Below are positions 12,946 through 18,194 of a DNA stretch of 18,194 nucleotides, one piece after another. The position numbers were made by a program, and so were the translations under genes. Under the pieces are notes generated by a model. The model saw only the letters and a list, made by a program, of their open reading frames with translations, ran no database searches and was not told the origin of the DNA. The DNA is from Comamonadaceae bacterium (GTDB taxonomy: Bacteria; Pseudomonadota; Gammaproteobacteria; Burkholderiales; Burkholderiaceae_C): contig JAIXYA010000217.1 in NCBI GenBank assembly GCA_027490485.1, positions 1 through 18,194 of the forward strand, read 5' to 3'. Every line of letters begins with the position of its first letter. Position 1 is the stretch's first letter.

Positions 12946-13766
12946 GCCAACAACTGCAATCCATCATTGACACCGCTTGGGAAAACCGTACCCAATACAG
13001 CCCCTCCTCTGCACCCAAAGAATTGAGTGACGCTGTTGAACACGTCATCGCCGAACTCAATGCAGGTCGCTTGCGGGTCGCTACCCGTGAAGCGGTGGGG
13101 CAATGGACCACCCATCAGTGGATCAAGAAAGCGGTTCTGCTGTCGTTTCGCTTGAAAGACAACGCTGTGGTCAAGGCGGGTGATTTGGGCTTTTATGACA
13201 AAGTGCAAACCAAGTTTTCCAACATGGACGAAGCCCACATGAAGGCCAGCGGTGTTCGTGTGGTGCCGCCTGCAGTTGCCCGCCGAGGCAGCTACATTGC
13301 CAAAGGTGCCATCCTCATGCCCAGCTACGTCAACATCGGCGCTTATGTCGATGAAAACACCATGGTCGACACTTGGGCGACCGTGGGCTCATGTGCGCAG
13401 ATTGGCAAGAACGTTCACCTCTCGGGTGGTGTTGGCATTGGTGGCGTTCTAGAACCTGTGCAAGCCAATCCCACCATCATTGAAGACAACTGCTTCATTG
13501 GTGCACGCTCCGAGGTGGTTGAAGGCGTCATCATCGAAGAAAACTCGGTGATTTCCATGGGTGTGTATATCGGTCAAAGCACCAAAATTTATGACCGTGC
13601 CACAGGTGAAGTGAGCTATGGACGCGTACCTGCTGGATCAGTAGTGGTGTCTGGCAACCTGCCCAGCGCAGACGGCAAATACAGTTTGTACTGCGCTGTC
13701 ATTGTCAAACGCGTGGACGCACAAACCCGCGCCAAAACCAGCCTGAACGACCTCTTGCGCGACTGA
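12942..13766 (+). CDS. dapD: Tetrahydrodipicolinate N-succinyltransferase DapD
   Basis: Transfers succinyl from succinyl-CoA to tetrahydrodipicolinate, the committed step of the succinylase branch to diaminopimelate and lysine. The 274-aa length is exactly typical. An N-terminal helical domain (1-100, with WENRTQYSP and [19 protein letters not shown]) precedes a left-handed beta-helix of hexapeptide repeats (about 105-235) including [56 protein letters not shown] and [19 protein letters not shown]. Trimeric assembly is expected from the family. The ATG overlaps the dapC stop (ATGA), and only one base separates its TGA from the dapE start. It is intact and unremarkable in sequence. Confidence 0.97.
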   Translation: MSQQLQSIIDTAWENRTQYSPSSAPKELSDAVEHVIAELNAGRLRVATREAVGQWTTHQWIKKAVLLSFRLKDNAVVKAGDLGFYDKVQTKFSNMDEAHMKASGVRVVPPAVARRGSYIAKGAILMPSYVNIGAYVDENTMVDTWATVGSCAQIGKNVHLSGGVGIGGVLEPVQANPTIIEDNCFIGARSEVVEGVIIEENSVISMGVYIGQSTKIYDRATGEVSYGRVPAGSVVVSGNLPSADGKYSLYCAVIVKRVDAQTRAKTSLNDLLRD

Positions 13767-13767
13767 G

Positions 13768-14925
13768 ATGTCTACCACCCTTGAGTTGACTGAGCAACTG
13801 ATTACTCGCCCCTCTGTCACCCCCGATGATGCGGGTTGTTTGGAGATTTTGGGCGAGCGTTTGAACGCTTTGCATTTTGAATCAGAGCGTTTGAACTTTG
13901 GGCCAGACAATTTCAGGGTGAGCAATCTGTGGGCGATCAAGCGTTGTTCACCTCAAGGCCGCACCTTGGTGTTTGCTGGCCACACCGATGTGGTGCCTAC
14001 AGGTCCCTTAAACAAATGGACCACAGACCCTTTCACCCCAAGCCACCGCGATGGCAAATTGTTTGGGCGTGGTGCCAGTGACATGAAAACCTCTTTGGCT
14101 GCGATGGTGGTCGCAACTGAGGAGTTTTTAAAGCAAGAAGCCCATCCTCGGTTTTCCATCGCCTTTTTGTTGACCAGCGATGAAGAAGGTCCCTCGGTAG
14201 ATGGCACGGTGAAAGTGGTGGAGTGGCTGAAATCTCGAAATGAACAACTGGATTGGTGCATCGTGGGAGAACCCACGGCGGTCCACCGCATCGGGGACAT
14301 GGTCAAAAACGGTCGTCGAGGCACACTGAGCGGCAAACTCACCATCAAAGGCGTGCAAGGTCACATTGCGTATCCGCAACTGGCCAGTAACCCTATTCAT
14401 TTGTTTGCGCCTGCCTTGGCTGAATTGACAAGTATCAACTGGGACCAGGGCAATGATTTCTTTCAACCTACCAGTTGGCAAGTGAGCAATATCCATGCGG
14501 GCACCGGTGCCAATAATGTGATCCCTGGCGAGGCGGTGATTGATTTCAATTTCCGATTCAGCACCGAATCGACTGCAGACGATTTGAAACAGCGCTTGGA
14601 AGCGGTTTTACGCAAACACGGACTCAACTACCAATTGAACTGGACTTTGGGTGGGCTGCCATTCCTCACCACCCCAGGCGATTTGTTGGGCGTGGTGCAA
14701 CAAGCTATTCAAGCCGAAACAGGCATTGACACAGAATTGTCTACCTCGGGTGGCACCAGCGATGCACGTTTCATCGCACAAATATGCCCCCAAGTTATCG
14801 AGTTGGGCCCCCCCAATGACAGCATCCACAAAATTGACGAGTATGTCCGCGCAAGCGATATAGACACATTGAAAAATATTTACCTGCGAATTTTGCAAGG
14901 CTTGCAGCGCCACACCAGCGCATGA
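13768..14925 (+). CDS. dapE: Succinyl-diaminopimelate desuccinylase DapE
   Basis: M20-family di-zinc hydrolase that releases succinate from N-succinyl-LL-DAP to give LL-DAP. At 385 aa it matches the family. Metal ligands and catalytic residues are all visible: H72 and D74 in [13 protein letters not shown]105 in [14 protein letters not shown], the catalytic E139 with E140 in [12 protein letters not shown]168 in VGEPT and H354 in [10 protein letters not shown]. The dimerisation or lid domain spans about 180-295, with [21 protein letters not shown] and [15 protein letters not shown]. The start is one base after the dapD stop; the TGA overlaps the prmB start by 4 bp. With dapC and dapD it completes three consecutive steps of the pathway, leaving DapF and LysA elsewhere in the genome. 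Confidence 0.97.
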   Translation: MSTTLELTEQLITRPSVTPDDAGCLEILGERLNALHFESERLNFGPDNFRVSNLWAIKRCSPQGRTLVFAGHTDVVPTGPLNKWTTDPFTPSHRDGKLFGRGASDMKTSLAAMVVATEEFLKQEAHPRFSIAFLLTSDEEGPSVDGTVKVVEWLKSRNEQLDWCIVGEPTAVHRIGDMVKNGRRGTLSGKLTIKGVQGHIAYPQLASNPIHLFAPALAELTSINWDQGNDFFQPTSWQVSNIHAGTGANNVIPGEAVIDFNFRFSTESTADDLKQRLEAVLRKHGLNYQLNWTLGGLPFLTTPGDLLGVVQQAIQAETGIDTELSTSGGTSDARFIAQICPQVIELGPPNDSIHKIDEYVRASDIDTLKNIYLRILQGLQRHTSA

Positions 14926-15785
14926 CGCCTTCAGCATTGATTGAACACTGCGCCAAGGCCTTGGCAGATGCGCAGGTCAGCTTTGGCCAAGGCACTTTGC
15001 AAGCCGCTGACGAAGCCGCTTGGTTGGTACTGTGGAAGCTCGGCCTGCCTTTGGATATAGATTCCCAAACGCTGCAGGATGAACTGCCAGAAACTTCTGT
15101 CGAAGCTGTTCTCGGTTTGTTGACCCAGCGCATTCAAACCCGCAAACCCTTGGCCTATTTAACCCAAGAAGCATGGCTGCAAGGTGTGTCTTTTTATGTC
15201 GATGAACGGTGCTTGATCCCACGCAGCTTGATTGCCGAAGTATTGGCTGATGGCAGCATTGACCCATGGCTCAATCCTGATGCAAGTTCAGCGCTTGATT
15301 TGTGCACAGGGGGCGCAAGTCTGGCCGTGTTGGTCGCGCTTGCCTACCCCCAACTCCATGTTCAGGCTTTGGACATCTCTGCTGATGCTTTGGCGGTCGC
15401 AGCTATCAATGTTGAAAGACATGGGCTGCAAGACCGTGTACATCTTGTTGCATCGGATGGTTTAGAAAAAGCACAAGGCACTTTCGATCTGATCGTCTGC
15501 AACCCGCCCTACGTCAACGCCCAAAGCATGGCACGGTTGCCGCTTGAGTTTCAAGCTGAACCCTCGTTGGCATTGGCTGGGGGTAAAGATGGCATGGACT
15601 TTATACGCCAGTTACTGCGCGTGGTGCCCTCATATCTGAAAGAAGATGGCGTTTTGGTGCTTGAAATTGGCAATGAGTTTGAGCACTTCATAGCGGCATT
15701 CCCGCATTTGGAATTCACAGGCTTGTACACGAGTGCAGGCGATACACAGGTACTGCTGATCACGGAATCGGCATTGTTGGCATGA
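14922..15785 (+). CDS. prmB: Ribosomal protein L3 glutamine N5-methyltransferase PrmB
   Basis: SAM-dependent methyltransferase that modifies a glutamine of ribosomal protein L3 during 50S assembly. The 287-aa protein is somewhat shorter than E. coli PrmB (about 310). It contains the HemK/PrmB-type approach [24 protein letters not shown], the SAM motif [12 protein letters not shown] (126-137), the acidic residue after motif II (ALDIS, 149-153) and the NPPY catalytic motif (194-197) followed by [22 protein letters not shown], a pattern that separates PrmB from the release-factor enzyme PrmC. Motif I reads GGAS where E. coli has GSGC. Linkage to dapE is common in Burkholderiales. It overlaps dapE upstream and the ABC-F gene downstream by 4 bp each, so it should be co-translated with both. 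Confidence 0.92.
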   Translation: MTPSALIEHCAKALADAQVSFGQGTLQAADEAAWLVLWKLGLPLDIDSQTLQDELPETSVEAVLGLLTQRIQTRKPLAYLTQEAWLQGVSFYVDERCLIPRSLIAEVLADGSIDPWLNPDASSALDLCTGGASLAVLVALAYPQLHVQALDISADALAVAAINVERHGLQDRVHLVASDGLEKAQGTFDLIVCNPPYVNAQSMARLPLEFQAEPSLALAGGKDGMDFIRQLLRVVPSYLKEDGVLVLEIGNEFEHFIAAFPHLEFTGLYTSAGDTQVLLITESALLA

Positions 15786-17716
15786 TCACTCTTAAAAATA
15801 TCAGCTTGCGCCGTGGCGCAAAAATTTTGCTTGACCAAACATCGGTCAGTTTGAACCCTGGCGAAAAAGTGGGCTTGGTGGGCAGAAATGGGGCGGGTAA
15901 GTCGTCCTTGTTTGCCTTGCTCAACAAAACCTTGACCGAAGACTCTGGCGAGTTTGATATTCCCAGCCAGTGGCGCATGGGCCAAGTCGCCCAAGACATG
16001 CCCGAGACCGATGCCAGTGCAACAGACTTTGTGATTGAAGGCGATACCGAATTGGTGGCTGCACGGGCAGAGGTGACAGCAGCCGAGGCCACTGACGACG
16101 GTGAACGCATGGCCAACGCCTATATGGCCTTGCATGATGCAGGTGAGCACGATGCCGCGTCCCGTGCCCAAGCTTTGATTCAAGGTCTTGGTTTCAAAAC
16201 CACAGATCTGAACAAGCCGGTCAACAGCTTTTCAGGTGGGTGGCGTATGCGCTTGCAGCTAGCCCGTGCCTTGATGTGCCCCACCGAGTTGCTTTTGTTG
16301 GACGAACCGACCAATCACTTGGATTTGGATGCTTTGGTCTGGCTTGAAGCTTGGCTCAAACGCTATGAAGGCACCTTGTTGGTGATCAGCCATGACCGCG
16401 AGTTCTTAGATGCAGTGACCAATGTCACCTTGCACATTGATGCAGGCAAACTGGTGCGTTACGGCGGCAACTACAGCAAGTTTGAAGACATGCGTGCGGA
16501 ACAAATGACCTTGCAACAAAATGCTTTTGCCAAGCAGCAAGACAAGATTGCGCATTTGCAAAAATTCATTGCCAGGTTCAAAGCCAAAGCCAGCAAAGCC
16601 AAGCAAGCACAAAGTCGCGTCAAAGCTTTGGATCGAATGGAAAAAATCGCCCCGCTGTTGTCCGAAGCAGATTTTCAATTTGAATTCAAAGAGCCTGCCA
16701 ATCTCCCTAATCCCATGCTGTCCATGCAATACGTGGACTTTGGCTACCCAGCTGCTAGCGATGCAAGCGAAGGCACTTTGCCTACCGTGATCGTTCGCGA
16801 TGTCAGCAAGTCCGTTTTGGCTGGTCAGCGTATTGGTATTTTGGGTGCCAATGGTCAAGGTAAATCGACCGTGGTGAAAACCATTGCCCGAGACCTAGCC
16901 GCCATCAACGGTGAAATCATCGAAGGCAAAGGATTGAATATTGGCTACTTTGCCCAGCAAGAGTTAGATGTTCTGCGACCTGCGGACAACCCACTTGACC
17001 ACATGATTGCCCTGGCCAAAAAAGTGGCTGCCGAGGGTAAGTTGGCGGGACAGGCTTCGCGTGAACAAGACTTGCGTAGTTTTTTAGGCCAGTTCAACTT
17101 CGGTGGTGACATGGTCAAGCAAAGTGTGGGCAGCATGAGCGGGGGTGAAAAAGCCCGCTTGGTGCTTTGCATGATGGTGTGGCAACGACCCAATTTGCTG
17201 CTGCTGGATGAGCCTACCAACCACCTGGATTTGGCAACACGCGAGGCCTTGTCCATGGCTTTGAATGAGTTTGAAGGAACAGTGATGCTGGTCAGTCACG
17301 ACAGAGCCTTGCTTCGCGCTGTGTGTGATGAGTTTTGGTTGGTCTCTAAAGGTGGCATTGCACCCTTCGATGGTGACTTGGATGACTACCAACAGTTCTT
17401 GCTAGACGAGGCCAAACGAATGAAAGCGTTAGCGCAGACTGAACAGGCTCAACTTCAAGAAAAGGCCCTGAAAGTTACCGCAAAACCTTCTCCACCTAAA
17501 GCACCTGCGCCAGGGGCACAAAAAAAGCAGCAACGCCTTGAGTCGGATATGCAAACACTAGAGCAAGAAAAAGAGCAACTCACGCAAGCCATGTCGTTGA
17601 CCACCGTACCCACAGAGCTGGCCAAGTTGGGTAGTCAGTTAAAGAAGGCAGAGGACAAACTGTCTCAGCTAGAAGCGCAATGGCTTGAATTACTGGAAAC
17701 GTCTGAAAAGGCTTAA
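15782..17716 (+). CDS. ABC-F ATPase, YheS type (ribosome-associated)
   Basis: Soluble twin-ATPase ABC protein with no membrane domain, a ribosome-binding translation factor class. The 644-aa length and layout match E. coli YheS. The first ATPase has Walker A GRNGAGKSS (34-42), signature FSGGWRMRL (150-158) and LLLDEPTNHLDLDAL (171-185); the interdomain arm rich in K, A and Q (about 240-295, ARFKAKASKAKQAQSRVKAL) is the ribosomal P-site tRNA interaction motif; the second ATPase has GANGQGKST (355-363), MSGGEKARL (452-460) and DEPTNHLDLATREAL (475-489). A lysine/glutamine-rich C-terminal coiled coil (about 545-644) ends the protein. The catalytic glutamates are present in both sites. Its ATG overlaps the prmB stop. 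A role in translation is inferred from family; an antibiotic-resistance role is not supported. It is followed at once by a terminator. Confidence 0.92.
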   Translation: MITLKNISLRRGAKILLDQTSVSLNPGEKVGLVGRNGAGKSSLFALLNKTLTEDSGEFDIPSQWRMGQVAQDMPETDASATDFVIEGDTELVAARAEVTAAEATDDGERMANAYMALHDAGEHDAASRAQALIQGLGFKTTDLNKPVNSFSGGWRMRLQLARALMCPTELLLLDEPTNHLDLDALVWLEAWLKRYEGTLLVISHDREFLDAVTNVTLHIDAGKLVRYGGNYSKFEDMRAEQMTLQQNAFAKQQDKIAHLQKFIARFKAKASKAKQAQSRVKALDRMEKIAPLLSEADFQFEFKEPANLPNPMLSMQYVDFGYPAASDASEGTLPTVIVRDVSKSVLAGQRIGILGANGQGKSTVVKTIARDLAAINGEIIEGKGLNIGYFAQQELDVLRPADNPLDHMIALAKKVAAEGKLAGQASREQDLRSFLGQFNFGGDMVKQSVGSMSGGEKARLVLCMMVWQRPNLLLLDEPTNHLDLATREALSMALNEFEGTVMLVSHDRALLRAVCDEFWLVSKGGIAPFDGDLDDYQQFLLDEAKRMKALAQTEQAQLQEKALKVTAKPSPPKAPAPGAQKKQQRLESDMQTLEQEKEQLTQAMSLTTVPTELAKLGSQLKKAEDKLSQLEAQWLELLETSEKA

Positions 17717-17732
17717 AGAACCAAGCGGACAT

Positions 17733-17760
17733 AAAAAAAGCCAGTGGGTAACTGGCTTTA
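17733..17760 (-). terminator. Rho-independent terminator (strong on minus strand, possibly bidirectional)
   Basis: A perfect 9-bp stem AAAGCCAGT / ACTGGCTTT (17737-17745 and 17751-17759) closes a GGGTA loop. On the minus strand the stem runs into a T-tract (the A run at 17733-17739), the arrangement expected to end the tRNA-Lys transcript. On the plus strand the downstream bases are only TTTAGTTTG, so it may also end the dapC-to-ABC-F transcript, less efficiently. Confidence 0.85.
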
Positions 17761-17778
17761 GTTTGTACCGAATGTGGG

Positions 17779-17854
17779 TGGTAGGACGTGCTGGATTCGA
17801 ACCAGCGACCAACGGATTAAAAGTCCGCTGCTCTACCAACTGAGCTAACGTCCC
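17779..17854 (-). tRNA. tRNA-Lys (anticodon UUU)
   Basis: A 76-nt tRNA on the minus strand with encoded CCA. The acceptor arm pairs GGGACGT with ACGTCCT (one G-U at the tip), followed by discriminator A and CCA. The D arm reads TTAGCTCAGTTGGTAGAGC. The anticodon loop is CTTTTAA, giving anticodon UUU with A37. The T arm has the canonical GGTTCGAATCC. Everything expected is present, so it should be functional. It lies downstream of tcdA on the same strand, 75 bp from that stop codon, and is followed by the terminator near 17745. Confidence 0.97.
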
Positions 17855-17897
17855 ATCTTGTTGCTTAGTTGCTTTTGGCAGTTCAGCAAAGCCGCAA

Positions 17898-17903
17898 AGT
17901 ATA
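17898..17903 (-). promoter_or_regulatory. Possible -10 box for tRNA-Lys
   Basis: On the minus strand TATACT is followed by a GC-rich stretch (TTTGCGGC) about where transcription would start, a discriminator style seen in stable-RNA promoters. The -35 region 16-18 bp upstream is A-rich with no good TTGACA match, so co-transcription from tcdA is an alternative. Confidence 0.4.
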
Positions 17904-17929
17904 ACTGTTTTTTATCGATTTTTGCGTCT

Positions 17930-18194
17930 CTATAGGGCAGATTTTTTTGACAATAAATCCAATACCCAAGCCGCAGCACAATTGCCAAAGGTTGCGGTGA
18001 CTGTCACCACCGAACCATAGCCATGACAGTTTAAAGTGCTATCTGTTTGGGAGTCACTAAATTGCGAGGGTGTCACACTCTCTTTGCTAAACACAGCGGC
18101 TATTCCCATGGGCTTTCCCGCCGCTGGGCCAGCGTGTTGCTTGCGAAGACGTTGACGCAGTTGGGATAACAAAGGGTCATGAGTGACATCAGCC
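17930..18194 (-). CDS. tcdA: tRNA t6A37 dehydratase (ct6A synthase) TcdA, C-terminal part only
   Basis: The frame is open to the window edge; the gene begins beyond 18194, and the TTG at 18172 is an internal leucine codon, not a start. Visible residues run ADVTHDPLLSQLRQRLR, then KPMGIAAVFSKE, LNCHGYGS and VTVTATFGNCAA, ending in SKKSAL and TAG at 17930-17932. This order (DPL..LR.RL, a VFS.E segment, then a glycine-serine loop and VTATFG) is that of the C-terminus of the E1/ThiF-like protein TcdA (CsdL), which cyclises t6A37 to ct6A in tRNAs with ATP. The nucleotide-binding and catalytic parts lie outside the window. Other ThiF-fold proteins lack this tail, so I favour TcdA. The neighbouring tRNA-Lys(UUU) is the class of tRNA it modifies. 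Confidence 0.82.
   Translation of the reverse strand, partial: ADVTHDPLLSQLRQRLRKQHAGPAAGKPMGIAAVFSKESVTPSQFSDSQTDSTLNCHGYGSVVTVTATFGNCAAAWVLDLLSKKSAL

Noticed and set aside
15782..17716. ABC-F gene as an antibiotic-resistance (ARE) determinant
   Set aside because: Length, arm sequence and overall match are those of the housekeeping YheS group, and it lies in a biosynthetic operon.
17779..17854. tRNA gene as an integration (att) site
   Set aside because: No integrase gene and no repeat of the tRNA 3' end in the window.

Overview
The window is a stretch of core chromosome that looks like a betaproteobacterium of the order Burkholderiales, probably the Comamonadaceae (Limnohabitans/Rhodoferax-like). 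The grounds are gene order (map-glnD; smc-zipA-ligA; dapC-dapD-dapE-prmB), the sequence flavour of the proteins, and use of the succinylase branch of lysine/diaminopimelate synthesis. The assignment rests on recognition, not on a search. All long reading frames are housekeeping genes. I see no phage, integrase, toxin-antitoxin, CRISPR or secretion locus.

Layout. (1) 1-3300, plus strand: the 3' part of map (methionine aminopeptidase), followed 6 bp later by glnD (PII uridylyltransferase). (2) 3301-3751: a convergent intergenic region made almost entirely of short structured repeats, including two 108-bp composite units in inverted orientation. This is the least explained part of the window. 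(3) 3752-11722, minus strand: reading leftward from 11722, a small stand-alone Hpt-domain protein, smc, a ZipA-like division protein, ligA, and a Mak-type ROK fructokinase. Genes from smc onward are tightly packed (two ATGA overlaps and an 8-bp gap), so they probably form one operon. (4) 11743-17716, plus strand: dapC, dapD, dapE, prmB and a YheS-type ABC-F ATPase. Three of the four junctions are 4-bp ATGA overlaps and the fourth has a single spacer base, so this looks like one translationally coupled transcript. (5) 17717-18194, minus strand: a rho-independent terminator, tRNA-Lys(UUU), and the 3' part of tcdA, cut by the window edge.

How it fits together. map-glnD links N-terminal methionine removal with nitrogen sensing only by position. 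The minus-strand block joins chromosome segregation (SMC), Z-ring anchoring (ZipA-like) and DNA joining (LigA), with a sugar kinase at the tail. The plus-strand block converts tetrahydrodipicolinate towards LL-DAP for peptidoglycan and lysine, then adds two translation-related genes (ribosomal protein L3 methylation and a ribosome-associated ABC-F protein). tcdA makes ct6A37 from t6A37 in ANN-decoding tRNAs, and the tRNA gene just downstream of it, on the same strand, encodes such a tRNA.

I did not find a convincing new multi-gene system. The best candidates for follow-up are the composite inverted repeat between glnD and mak, the orphan Hpt protein at the head of the smc operon, and the tcdA/tRNA-Lys neighbourhood.
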